A DNA stretch of 25,300 bases from JBEKYH01 sp049511115 (GCA_049511115.1 JBEKYH010000008.1:1-25300), one strand, 5' to 3'. Positions 15,463 through 23,772 are shown, counted from the first letter of the stretch. Numbers and translations: made by a program. Notes: generated by a model not told the origin, from the letters alone.

Positions 15463-15668
15463 TTCGACGCACTCAGCCCAACATCGGGGAAATAATGGCC
15501 TCCGACACGCTCGTCGGAGAAGCGCTGGCGCGCGGTGTTCGACGCGCCTTATTGCGCCACAAGAAGCTGGGGGAGTCGGTCGTCGTTTGGCGCGACGGCG
15601 GGCCAGTCATTATTCCAGCGGAGGAGATCCCCGACGACGATCCCGATTCAGCTCCCGCCAAGGCTTAA
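15459..15668 (+). CDS. small candidate antitoxin partner of the zeta-like kinase
   Basis: A 69-residue protein whose ATG overlaps the kinase stop (ATGA). It consists of a helical N-terminal half (VGEALARGVRRALLRHKKLG), a short beta segment SVVVWRDGGPVIIPAEEI, and an acidic tail rich in Asp and Pro. It resembles small proteins of the form 'REGVRRALLRHKRLGNPIAVWRDG' that I recall next to zeta-like kinases, but it has no similarity to the epsilon antitoxin. The role as antitoxin is inferred from the overlap, the size and its own promoter. A later ATG at 15495 is an alternative start. leuC ends convergently 18 bp away. Confidence 0.65.
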   Translation: MIRRTQPNIGEIMASDTLVGEALARGVRRALLRHKKLGESVVVWRDGGPVIIPAEEIPDDDPDSAPAKA

Positions 15669-15685
15669 CCCACCGCGGCGGCCAC

Positions 15686-17092
15686 CTATACCACCCCAGC
15701 CATTCCCGTCTCAATCGCCTCTCCAACATACTCGCGCGGATCGGTCACATAACCGCGCAAAGCGCTGGCGGCGACAGTCAGCGGGCTGGCCAGGAAGACG
15801 CTGCTCTTGGTGCTTCCCATCCGGCCGGGGAAGTTGCGGTTGGTCGTGCTGATGCAGACTTCGGTCTTTTGCAGGCGGCCGAATGTGTCGGACGGGCCGC
15901 CGAGGCAGGCGGAGCAGCCGCTGGAGCCGACGCGACAGCCGGCATCCAGGAGCACGTCCTCGATGCTCTTTTCGTGGGGGCCTTTTTCCACGCCGCGAAG
16001 ATTGAGGCGTTTCATGTCGGCGTGCACTTCGGTGCTGCCGGGCACGACGAAGGTGGGAATCTTCACGTGATTCCCCTTGAGGATATTGGCGGCGAAGATC
16101 ATGTCGGTGATTTTTCCGCCGGTGCAGCTTCCAATGTAGGCCTGATCCAGCTTCACGTCGCGGCAGTTGTACGCCGTGTCGCGATTGTCCGGACTATGAG
16201 GCTTGGCGACCAGCGGCTCAAGCGCGGCCAAGTCCCATTCATGCTCATACGCGTATTCCGCGTCGGCGTCGTCGCGCTCGACGACCCAATCGGGGCGGTT
16301 GCTGCGGGCGTGAACGTAGCGCAGGGTCTTGTCGTCCACATCGCAGACGCCGTTTTTCCCGCCGGCTTCGATGGCCATGTTGGTCAGCGTCATGCGGTCT
16401 TCCAGCGTGAGGGAGCTGATGCCGTCGCCGGCGAAATACATGCTCTTATAGGTCGCGCCATCGACGCCGATTTCGCCAATGACCGCGAGGATCAAATCTT
16501 TTGCCGTCAGGTATGGGGGGATGGCGCCGCTGAAGGCAAATCGCATGGTCGGCGGGACTTTGAGCCACAGCTTCCCAGTGCCCAGGACAAATGCGGCGTC
16601 GGTGTTGCCGATGCCGGTGGCAAACTGGCCGAACGCGCCGGCCGTGCAGGTGTGGCTGTCGGTGCCTAACAGCACCTCGCCCGGCCGAACGTGCCCCTCT
16701 TCGGGCAGGGCCTTGTGGCAGACGCCCTTGTAGTTGGTTTTGGTGGGGTCGCGATAGGGATTGGGCATCGTTGGTTCGGAGGTCACGAACTCGGCGTCAT
16801 AATAGTATTTCAGGCCCTGCTCTTTAACGAAATCGCGCAGAATCTGCACATTGCGATGACATTTCTCATCGGCGGTGAAGATGTAATGGTCGGGGATGAT
16901 GACGACGCGATCCTTGTCCCAGACCTTGGCAGTCGGGCCGAAGCGCTCGTGGAAGATGCCGATGGACCCCGGCCCGCAGACATCGTGGGTCATGAGAATA
17001 TCCACGTTGACCCAGACATTTTCTCCCGGGGCGACGCGCCGCTTGCCTGAGTGGCGAGCCAGAATCTTCTCCGTCATTGTCATGCCGGCCAT
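15686..17092 (-). CDS. leuC: 3-isopropylmalate dehydratase large subunit (aconitase family)
   Basis: LeuC with LeuD isomerises 2- to 3-isopropylmalate in leucine synthesis. The 468-residue protein has the 4Fe-4S cluster cysteines in GSCTGG (about residue 330) and SGCSACLGG (about 393-396), as well as LGTDSHTCTAGAFGQFATGIG and the C-terminal TTNRNFPGRMG. The N-terminal MTHDVCGPGSIGIFHERFG differs from enteric LeuC, so homoaconitase-type or another aconitase-family specificity cannot be excluded. The ATG at 17092 has GAGGAG 8 nt upstream; an extra in-frame TTG directly before it is ignored. No small subunit leuD is adjacent. The gene is divergent from prmC. Confidence 0.88.
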   Translation of the reverse strand: MAGMTMTEKILARHSGKRRVAPGENVWVNVDILMTHDVCGPGSIGIFHERFGPTAKVWDKDRVVIIPDHYIFTADEKCHRNVQILRDFVKEQGLKYYYDAEFVTSEPTMPNPYRDPTKTNYKGVCHKALPEEGHVRPGEVLLGTDSHTCTAGAFGQFATGIGNTDAAFVLGTGKLWLKVPPTMRFAFSGAIPPYLTAKDLILAVIGEIGVDGATYKSMYFAGDGISSLTLEDRMTLTNMAIEAGGKNGVCDVDDKTLRYVHARSNRPDWVVERDDADAEYAYEHEWDLAALEPLVAKPHSPDNRDTAYNCRDVKLDQAYIGSCTGGKITDMIFAANILKGNHVKIPTFVVPGSTEVHADMKRLNLRGVEKGPHEKSIEDVLLDAGCRVGSSGCSACLGGPSDTFGRLQKTEVCISTTNRNFPGRMGSTKSSVFLASPLTVAASALRGYVTDPREYVGEAIETGMAGVV

Positions 17093-17124
17093 CAAATGCT
17101 CCTCAAATGAAATTCAAGAAAGGA

Positions 17125-17130
17125 GTATAT
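17125..17130 (-). promoter_or_regulatory. -10 TATACT of leuC
   Basis: On the minus strand TATACT lies 32 nt before the leuC ATG, leaving a leader of about 25 nt that contains the GAGGAG site. No clear -35 is seen. Confidence 0.45.
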
Positions 17131-17208
17131 CCTCACGCCGAGGCGGATTCTATTGGGCCGAGTCGATACGTCCTACATCCGGCCGATGTGTCCAACCTGT
17201 CTTTGCGG

Positions 17209-17214
17209 TACAAT
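17209..17214 (+). promoter_or_regulatory. -10 TACAAT of prmC
   Basis: GGTACAATCG lies 9 nt before the GTG at 17224 and closely resembles GGTATAATCG ahead of the gene at 11862. Both are followed by C-rich bases and a GTG start. Confidence 0.55.
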
Positions 17215-17223
17215 CGCCCCACT

Positions 17224-18123
17224 GTGACGGACGGCACATGGACGGTTCGGCGGCTTCTGGAGTGGACGACGCCGTTTTTCACGCGCAAGGACGTGGATAC
17301 GCCGCGTTTAAGCGCCGAACTTCTCCTCGCCCATGTCCTGTCGATTCCGCGCATCAAGCTTTATACGGATTATGAGCGGGTCCTTTCCGAGGCGGAATTA
17401 GCGCAATATCGCGACCTTGTCCGCCGGGCGGCCGAGCAGGAGCCGGTGGCGTATCTGACGGGCCGGGTGCATTTTTTCAATCTGGAATTTGAACTCACGC
17501 GCGACGTGCTGATTCCGCGGCCGGATACGGAGACGCTGGTCGAGAATGCCATCCGCATCGCGCGGGCGCAGGCCACCTGGACGCATCCGCGCGTGCTCGA
17601 CCTCTGCACGGGCAGCGGCTGCGTTGCCGCGGCAGTGGCGGCGAATCTTAGAACAGCGCGGGTTGTGGCGACGGAGATCAGCCCGGCGGCGGCCAGCGTG
17701 GCGCGGCGGAACTTCCAACGGCTGGGGCTGGAAGATCGGGTAACCGGTCTGGAAGGCGATCTATTCGCGGCGCTGGACTCATTTCACGAGCAGAAGGAAT
17801 TTCATCTCATCCTGGCCAATCCGCCTTACATTCCCAGCGGGCAGATCTCCCAACTGGATCGAAGCGTGCGCGACTATGAGCCGCATCTGGCGCTCGACGG
17901 GGGACCGGATGGATTGAACTTTCATCGGCGCATCTGGGAGCAGGCCCCTACAATGCTTGGCGGCGAGGGGCAGGTACTGCTGGAGATCGCGTTTGACCAG
18001 GGACCGGCGGCGCTGGCAGCGGTGGCGGACTATCCGTTGTTCGCCGAGCCACGCATACTCAAGGATTATGGCGGCCGCGATCGGGTTGTCGCGGCGGAAG
18101 TCAAGAAGGGCTTAAGAGTTTAA
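17224..18123 (+). CDS. prmC: release factor glutamine methyltransferase
   Basis: PrmC methylates the glutamine of the GGQ motif in release factors RF1 and RF2, using S-adenosylmethionine. The 299-residue protein has the helical N-terminal domain (RLLEWTTPFFTRKDVDTPRLSAELLLAHVL, written here only as its family-typical opening at residues 10-38), the RVHFFNLEF and LIPRPDTETLVE stretches, the SAM-binding LDLCTGSG at 125-132 and the catalytic NPPYIPS at 199-205. The frame is open much further upstream, but GTG 17224 begins exactly at the family N-terminus and lies 9 nt after TACAAT. The last codons and the stop are formed by a 'ttaaggg' repeat. prfA, its frequent neighbour, is not in the window. 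Confidence 0.93.
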   Translation: MTDGTWTVRRLLEWTTPFFTRKDVDTPRLSAELLLAHVLSIPRIKLYTDYERVLSEAELAQYRDLVRRAAEQEPVAYLTGRVHFFNLEFELTRDVLIPRPDTETLVENAIRIARAQATWTHPRVLDLCTGSGCVAAAVAANLRTARVVATEISPAAASVARRNFQRLGLEDRVTGLEGDLFAALDSFHEQKEFHLILANPPYIPSGQISQLDRSVRDYEPHLALDGGPDGLNFHRRIWEQAPTMLGGEGQVLLEIAFDQGPAALAAVADYPLFAEPRILKDYGGRDRVVAAEVKKGLRV

Positions 18124-18231
18124 GGGTTTAAGAGTTCAAGGGGTTAAGGGTTTAAGAGTTGGAAAGTTGGAAAGAGAAACGGCTGATTTTGTGCCCTTGA
18201 ACTCTTAAGCCCTCTTGAACCCTTAAACCCT
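18108..18231. repeat. 'gtttaaggg' repeat cluster with inverted halves
   Basis: The left half (18108-18152) contains several copies of TTAAGAGTT and TTTAAGGG. The right half (18193-18231) contains the inverted forms (AACTCTTAAG, CCCTTAAACCC). A short GGAAAGTTGGAAAG segment lies between. The repeat starts inside the last five codons of prmC and supplies its TAA stop. The halves can pair imperfectly. Confidence 0.75.
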
Positions 18232-18248
18232 ATTTCGACGGTGCCGGC

Positions 18249-19682
18249 ATGACTCTTTCCTGGTTCCTGGTTTATTCCGCGATTGGCTGGCTGATCCGCG
18301 TCAGCATGGTGCCGACCGTGTTGCGCCGCCAGCTTGCCCCGGGGGCGACGTGGGCATGGCTGGGCGTCGTGTTTCTGCACCCTTACATTGGCGGATTCCT
18401 GTACATCCTGATCGGCGAGACGCGCCTGAGCCCGCGCCGCGCCGAATTGCACCGCAGCATCGTGGCCCAATTCCGCTCGCCGGGAACCAATGTCGGCTCG
18501 TCGGACTCGATCGCGGGGCTGGATGCGACTTACAAGCCGATGGTGCTGCAAGCGGAAAAAATCAGCGGCATGCCCATCCGGGGCGGCAATGCGGTGGAGT
18601 TTTTTCGGGAATCGTCGCAACTGGTCGACCGGCTGGTGGCGGATATCGACGCGGCCAAAACGCGCGTGCACCTGCTCTATTACATCTTCTGCTCCGATGG
18701 GACGGGAAAGCGTGTGATCGACGCCCTGGTTCGCGCGGCGGCGCGCGGCGTCGAATGCCGCGTGCTGGCCGACGCCGTCGCGTCACGCTGGTTTTTCCGG
18801 CCCGGTGGAACCGCGTCGCAGTTGACCGATCATGACGTACAGGTGGCAGCGGCGCTGCCGGTCGCGTCGCTGCGCCAGGGGCTGCCGCGCATGGACCTGC
18901 GCAATCATCGCAAGCTGTCGGTGATTGACGGGGCGATGGCGTATGTCGGCAGTCACAACCTGATTAATCCCGATTACGGCGGCAACCGCGCCGGGCCGTG
19001 GGTGGATATGACGGCGCGCCTCACGGGGCCGGTGGTGGCGGAACTGGAAAGCGTCTTTTGCGAGGACTGGGCGTTTGAATCGGGGGAGATGCTGGAGCGC
19101 CTGTATCCCCAGGGGCCGCCGCCGATTGCTGACGGCGTGCCGATGCAGGTGGTGCCGACCGGGCCAAGCCCGTCCGATGAAACCTATCGGCGCGTGCTGC
19201 TGGCCGCGATTCAATCGGCGCGCAGCCAGCTTATTTTAACCACGCCCTATTTTGTGCCGGATGAGCCGGCGCTGGTGTCATTGATGATGGCGGCGGATCG
19301 CGGGGTGGATGTGAAACTGCTGCTGCCGCAGCATCCGGATCATCTTTTCACCGCGGCGGCGGGGCGAGCTCATTTTGCGCGGCTAATGGAGGCGGGGGTA
19401 AATATCCATCTCTTTAAGCCGGGGCTGTTGCACACCAAATCGGCGACAGTGGATAACGCATTTGCCCTGTTCGGCTCGGCCAATCTGGACGTTCGCAGCT
19501 TCAACCTCAACTTTGAGCTGTCCGTCCTGATTTATGACCGCGCCGTGACAGGGCAGATGCGCGATATTCAATTGAACTACCTGAAGGACTCCGTTCCCTT
19601 AAGCCCCCAAGAGTGGAGCCGCCGGTCGGTGATTAAGGTCTACACCGACGGGGCGGTCTCCTTGCTCTCTCCCCTGCTCTAA
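18249..19682 (+). CDS. cls: cardiolipin synthase (phospholipase D family)
   Basis: This membrane enzyme joins two phosphatidylglycerols into cardiolipin. The 477-residue protein has two N-terminal hydrophobic segments (about residues 3-20 and 33-55) and two phosphatidyltransferase domains. Each carries a full HKD motif: His220, Lys222, Asp227 (NHRKLSVID) and His395, Lys397, Asp402 (LHTKSATVD). Each motif is followed by GSHN or GSANLD. The C-terminus RRSVIKVYTDGAVSLLSPLL is of the ClsA kind. It starts 17 bp after the 'gtttaaggg' repeat. No convincing ribosome binding site is seen. Confidence 0.93.
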   Translation: MTLSWFLVYSAIGWLIRVSMVPTVLRRQLAPGATWAWLGVVFLHPYIGGFLYILIGETRLSPRRAELHRSIVAQFRSPGTNVGSSDSIAGLDATYKPMVLQAEKISGMPIRGGNAVEFFRESSQLVDRLVADIDAAKTRVHLLYYIFCSDGTGKRVIDALVRAAARGVECRVLADAVASRWFFRPGGTASQLTDHDVQVAAALPVASLRQGLPRMDLRNHRKLSVIDGAMAYVGSHNLINPDYGGNRAGPWVDMTARLTGPVVAELESVFCEDWAFESGEMLERLYPQGPPPIADGVPMQVVPTGPSPSDETYRRVLLAAIQSARSQLILTTPYFVPDEPALVSLMMAADRGVDVKLLLPQHPDHLFTAAAGRAHFARLMEAGVNIHLFKPGLLHTKSATVDNAFALFGSANLDVRSFNLNFELSVLIYDRAVTGQMRDIQLNYLKDSVPLSPQEWSRRSVIKVYTDGAVSLLSPLL

Positions 19683-19709
19683 GCGCCCCTTGTGTCAGAG
19701 ATGTTTGAC

Positions 19710-20501
19710 TTAAGCCGCCCCGGCCCGGCGATGCCATTTGAAGAAACCGAATCCAGCGATCAGCACCAGACCCGCCAGACCGGAGCTGGGCAGAGGCGCT
19801 CCCGACGGAGGCTGGGCGCTGATCGGGATCAGCGGATCCAGGGCGATCTGATCCTGGGCGCCGTTTTCGCCGACCAGGGCAATCAGGTCGGTGGCGTCGT
19901 ATTGCTGGTTATTGGGGTTCAAAGCGTCGGCCAGGAATCCGTTGGCGACGGAGATCGCGCCGGAGGCAACGTCGCTGCCGGCGTAGAACGTTCCCGAACC
20001 GGTCGAAACCGAGGAGTCGGAGTCGTAAATGATATTCCAGATCGCCAACTGGAAGGCTTCCTTGGCGGTCTCGGCCGAGGGGCTGGAGCCCTGGGTCTTG
20101 CTGTAATCAACGCCGAACAAGGCCTCGAGATCGTCGGCTTTGGCCGTGCCCATGCCATTGGAGGGCGTGCCGCCGATGTAAGCGCCCGCTTTGGGAGCGC
20201 TGGCGAGAGGTTCAATGTTGAAGGTGTAGGTGCCGCCAAAGTCCACGTCCTGGATCAGGTCGATGCAATAGGTATTGAAGCCGGCGGCAAAGGGAGCTTC
20301 GTTGGTGGACGCGCCCTGCCAGATGATATTGCCGATGCCGCCGTCCACGGAAGGAGACCCTTGCAGGTCCAGCGTGCCAAAGACGTACGGGTCAAGGCTG
20401 GTCAGGGTGGCCGTGATCGTGTCGGCCTTGACCAGCGACGGAGCAGCCAGGCCGGCGGCCATGGCGGCGAAGCACAATGTAGAACGAATCCAACTTTGCA
20501 T
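19710..20501 (-). CDS. secreted thioester-domain-like protein with PEP-CTERM-type anchor
   Basis: A 263-residue exported protein. Residues 1-26 are a signal peptide ending near KADT. Residues about 75-190 resemble a thioester domain of bacterial surface adhesins: a cysteine in TYCIDL (Cys79) and a glutamine in FQLAIWNIIYD (Gln151), the two residues that form an internal Cys-Gln ester in that family. The C-terminus has PLPSSGLAGLVLIAGFGFF followed by basic residues, the layout of a PEP-CTERM/LPSS-type sorting signal processed by an exosortase. The thioester call rests on these two motifs only and is moderately sure. A role in covalent attachment or in the extracellular matrix is inferred. The ATG has GGAGA upstream. 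cls is convergent. Confidence 0.75.
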   Translation of the reverse strand: MQSWIRSTLCFAAMAAGLAAPSLVKADTITATLTSLDPYVFGTLDLQGSPSVDGGIGNIIWQGASTNEAPFAAGFNTYCIDLIQDVDFGGTYTFNIEPLASAPKAGAYIGGTPSNGMGTAKADDLEALFGVDYSKTQGSSPSAETAKEAFQLAIWNIIYDSDSSVSTGSGTFYAGSDVASGAISVANGFLADALNPNNQQYDATDLIALVGENGAQDQIALDPLIPISAQPPSGAPLPSSGLAGLVLIAGFGFFKWHRRAGAA

Positions 20502-20943
20502 AATCTCTTCTCCGAAGAAAAATCTTGCGCGATCGGCGGATGCGCGGATCGCCCGATTGCCTGCGCGGAAACTCCTTCCGCGAAAACAACGCTCTTCCCA
20601 AATTTTTTAAACCGACCCCATCTGGCGAACATCCCAGGCGAGAGGAAACGAACCGCGTGTTTACAATCTCAGCGGGCCGTTTCCGGCACTCATCCAACCC
20701 ACGCTTTTCAATCTACACCGAGACGGCGCGGCGGCAAACGAATTGGCCTTAAATCAGCCAGGGGGCGACCGGCGGGGCGTGAAATTGGTGAAGGTGCAAG
20801 GGTGGAAGGAAGGAAAACGATAAGGAACGTCCGGTAACCGTGGCGAGTGCGAGAATCAGCTTCAATGAACGTTGAGTGGGCCGCGGCAGAATCCGGTCCA
20901 GCCTCGGCGCTACGTAAGCTGTATCACCATTTCACCCTTCATC
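20502..20943. other. 442-bp intergenic region upstream of the thioester-domain gene
   Basis: No gene is supported. The half next to the thioester-domain gene holds three small hairpins, listed separately. The rest (about 20600-20943) contains an AT stretch AATTTTTTAAA near 20599-20610 and otherwise nothing that I recognise. Confidence 0.5.
20506..20582 (-). promoter_or_regulatory. three consecutive hairpins in the leader of the thioester-domain gene
   Basis: CGCGGAA/TTCCGCG (20564-20570 with 20576-20582, perfect, 5-base loop), GCGATC/GATCGC (20529-20534 with 20547-20552) and TCTTC/GAAGA (20506-20510 with 20514-20518) lie in a row before the ATG. The last overlaps the GGAGA ribosome binding site, so the leader could influence translation. 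Confidence 0.35.
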
Positions 20944-23766
20944 CTACCAATCCAGCGTCCCGCGCCACGCCGCCGTCATCTCTTCAATGCTGATTTCCAG
21001 GGCCCGTTGCTGCGGCGCTGTGATCGTCAGTTTGGGAAGATGCTGGGTGGTTCCAAGATCAACGATTTCCCCTGCGCCTCCCAGAGTCTGATGCAGCGCA
21101 TCCAGCGCATCGGTGTCCGCCAACTCCACAAGATATCGCCCGGGCCGCTCGACAAAGGCGGCTTCGCTCAGGAACAAATCGCCGCCGACGATCAATCCCA
21201 AGCCTGATGCGATACACATTTCCGCCGCCGCCACGGCGATGCCGCCATCGCTCACATCGTGGCAGGCCGCGACTTTTCCGCCCGCGATAAAATCCCCCAG
21301 CAACCGGTGTAATTGGGCCAGGTTCCCCAGGTTAAACGAATCCTTGGCGCTGATAAGGCAGACTCGCCCCGCGCGGTGCTTGAAATCCATGGTCACGCAC
21401 TTGCGCACATCATCGATCACGGCGATGGCGCTGATGAGCAGCGTGTTGGGGATGCGCATCACCTGCCCGGTTTCCTGGTTGGTGAACTGATTGTGCAGCG
21501 AATCCTTCCCGCTGATGAACGGCACGCGATAGGCCAGCGCCGCATCGCGGCACGCTTCGCAAGCGGCGACCAGGGTCCCCATGGTCCGCTCATCGTCCAC
21601 GCTGGGCCAGCAGAAATTATCCAGGATGGCCATGCGATCCAGCCGCCCGCCGACGGCGACGACATTGCGAATCGCCTCGTCGATTGAGGCAATCGTCATC
21701 TCGTGCGGATCGGCAATCGCCGGCGACATCCCGCACCCCAACGCCACGCCCTTATACGAATCCAGCTTGGGCCGAACGACCGCCGCGTCGGACGGCCCGA
21801 TTTGCATTGGTCCCGTCAGTGGTTTGATGACTGACCCGCCCTGCACCTCATGGTCGTATTGCCGGATAATCCAGTGCTTGCTCGCGATATTCGGCGACGC
21901 CAGCAGCGACAACAGCCGCTGCTTCGCCTGCTCCGGCGTCAATGACTTGGGCAAATGACCGGACGTTCGCGCGTGCCGCTCCACAACCGCGTGCCGCGTC
22001 GGCATGGGCAGCCCCTCGTGCACAAAATCCATCCCCATCCGCCCGACTTCGATGCCGTTGTAATTGAGCACCAGCTCGCGGCCGGGCGTTCCAAAATGTC
22101 CGATGACCGTGGCCTCAACGTCTTCCCCGCCGGCCAGATCCAGCAGCGCCCACACCTTCGCCGGCGGCACCGAGAGCACCATCCGCTCCTGCGCCTCGCT
22201 GATCCAGATTTCGTCGTGGCGCAGGCCGGCGTATTTGAGGGGGACTTTTTCCAGTTCGACGAACGCGCCGGTTTTCTCGCCCATTTCGCCGACGGCGCTG
22301 GACAGGCCGCCGGCGCCGCAATCAGTGATGGCGGTGAACAGATTCCGATCGCGCGCCGCCAGCACCACGTCGGCCACCTTCTTTTCGGTGATGGCATTTC
22401 CGATCTGAACGGCGTGGGAGAATTCCTCGGCATGAGTATCCGTCAATTCCGCCGAGCTGAACGTCGCCCCATGCACGCCGTCGCGCCCGGTCCGGCCGCC
22501 GATGACGACGATGGCATCGCCGTCGTGCGCCGCCTTGAAGATTTTGTCGCGCGGTATCAATCCCACGCAGCCGCAGAAAACCAGGGGATTGCCGAGATAA
22601 TCGGGATCAAAATAAACCGCGCCGTTGACGGTCGGAATCCCCATGCGGTTTCCGTAATCGCGCACTCCCGCCACGATCTGCCGCAACACGCGCTTGGGAT
22701 GGATGACCCCTTTTGGAAGCGGCTGCGTGTATTCCGGACCGGCGACACAGAAGACGTCCGTATTGGCGATGGGCTTCGCGGCCAGGCCGGTGCCGAGGAT
22801 ATCGCGGATCACGCCGCCGATGCCGGTGGCGCTGCCGCCGTATGGCTCGATCGCGCTGGGATGATTGTGCGTCTCGACCTTGAAGCAGACCGCGTCGGTC
22901 GCATCAAACGCGACCACGCCCGCGTTATCCGCAAAGACCGACAGGCAAAACGGCTCGCCGGTGTTTTCCTTCATCAGCCGCTGCGTCGCGGCAAACAGCG
23001 TCTCCTTGATGAGATTCCCATAGCGCCGCCGCCCGACCTCGCGGCCGTCGGAATTTATTTCCACCACTTCCACCGCGCTCTTGAGCGTCTTGTGAACGCA
23101 GTGCTCGCTCCACGTCTGCGCCAAGGTCTCCAGTTCGATATCCGTCGGCTCGCGCTGCTGCTGGCGAAAGTAGGATTGGATGGCCTTCATCTCCGGCAGC
23201 GATAGAAACAAATGCCCGCTGCGGCTCAGCTTCACGAGCTGGTCATCGCCCAGATTTCGCATCGTCACGCGGCGGACATTGAGCGTATATTCCCGCCCCG
23301 TCTCAAACCGCGCCGGCACATACGCCGAGAAATGCACCGTCTCAATCACCCCATTGGCCAGTGCCGTGCGCGCGATCCGCTCCAATTGGCTCTGGTCCAA
23401 CTTGGCATCAATCAAAAACGCCCGCCCGGTGCGCACCTCGGTCACCGGAATCTTCAAATCCTTAATCGCCATCTCCGTGCTGGCCGCCACCGGATCCATG
23501 ACGCCGGGTTTGAGGTGAACCTCAATCCGCCCCCGCCCCCCGTCATCGGGCGGCTCGCTCACCAGGTCGGCCTCTTCCACAATGGGATCCGCGAGCAACT
23601 GCCGCGCGACCTGCCGCGCCTGCTCGGGAGACATCGTCGAATCAATCAAAAAAATCCGCCGGCTGGAGACGTTGCCGGCGCTGTAGCCAAACTCGCCAAT
23701 CTGCTGCGCGACCGAAGCCCCCAGCGGATCAACGCCGGTAGCGCGTACATCGATGCGGTAAATCAT
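20944..23766 (-). CDS. purL: FGAM synthase PurL with two N-terminal PurS-like units
   Basis: PurL converts FGAR to FGAM with ATP and ammonia in purine synthesis. The 940-residue protein has the catalytic core from about residue 175: TWSEHCVHKT with His222, KVETHNHPSAIEPYGGSATG, CGAGGLSSAVGEMGE and the ISGKDSLHNQF block. Before it lie two units of about 66 residues (3-68 and 80-146) with the same pattern: a strand ending in GVxDP, helix, FLID strand, helix, and a final xxIVE/xVIE strand. The second unit (VHLKPGVMDP) is PurS-like by sequence. There is no C-terminal glutaminase domain, so PurQ must act in trans and is not in the window. The ATG at 23766 follows TACAAT by 6 nt; the upstream extension to 23832 is repeat DNA. 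Confidence 0.94.
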   Translation of the reverse strand: MIYRIDVRATGVDPLGASVAQQIGEFGYSAGNVSSRRIFLIDSTMSPEQARQVARQLLADPIVEEADLVSEPPDDGGRGRIEVHLKPGVMDPVAASTEMAIKDLKIPVTEVRTGRAFLIDAKLDQSQLERIARTALANGVIETVHFSAYVPARFETGREYTLNVRRVTMRNLGDDQLVKLSRSGHLFLSLPEMKAIQSYFRQQQREPTDIELETLAQTWSEHCVHKTLKSAVEVVEINSDGREVGRRRYGNLIKETLFAATQRLMKENTGEPFCLSVFADNAGVVAFDATDAVCFKVETHNHPSAIEPYGGSATGIGGVIRDILGTGLAAKPIANTDVFCVAGPEYTQPLPKGVIHPKRVLRQIVAGVRDYGNRMGIPTVNGAVYFDPDYLGNPLVFCGCVGLIPRDKIFKAAHDGDAIVVIGGRTGRDGVHGATFSSAELTDTHAEEFSHAVQIGNAITEKKVADVVLAARDRNLFTAITDCGAGGLSSAVGEMGEKTGAFVELEKVPLKYAGLRHDEIWISEAQERMVLSVPPAKVWALLDLAGGEDVEATVIGHFGTPGRELVLNYNGIEVGRMGMDFVHEGLPMPTRHAVVERHARTSGHLPKSLTPEQAKQRLLSLLASPNIASKHWIIRQYDHEVQGGSVIKPLTGPMQIGPSDAAVVRPKLDSYKGVALGCGMSPAIADPHEMTIASIDEAIRNVVAVGGRLDRMAILDNFCWPSVDDERTMGTLVAACEACRDAALAYRVPFISGKDSLHNQFTNQETGQVMRIPNTLLISAIAVIDDVRKCVTMDFKHRAGRVCLISAKDSFNLGNLAQLHRLLGDFIAGGKVAACHDVSDGGIAVAAAEMCIASGLGLIVGGDLFLSEAAFVERPGRYLVELADTDALDALHQTLGGAGEIVDLGTTQHLPKLTITAPQQRALEISIEEMTAAWRGTLDW

Positions 23767-23772
23767 GGGGGA

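Noticed and set aside
18108..18160. telomere-like TTTAAGGG units
   Set aside because: The units are irregular, alternate with TTAAGAGTT and are followed by inverted copies; they are bacterial intergenic repeats, not telomeric DNA.
19692..20837. 381-aa plus-strand open frame over the thioester-domain gene
   Set aside because: The minus-strand gene has a signal peptide, domain motifs and a sorting signal. The plus-strand frame has none.
21955..23205. 416-aa plus-strand open frame over purL
   Set aside because: Antisense shadow of the PurL catalytic core.
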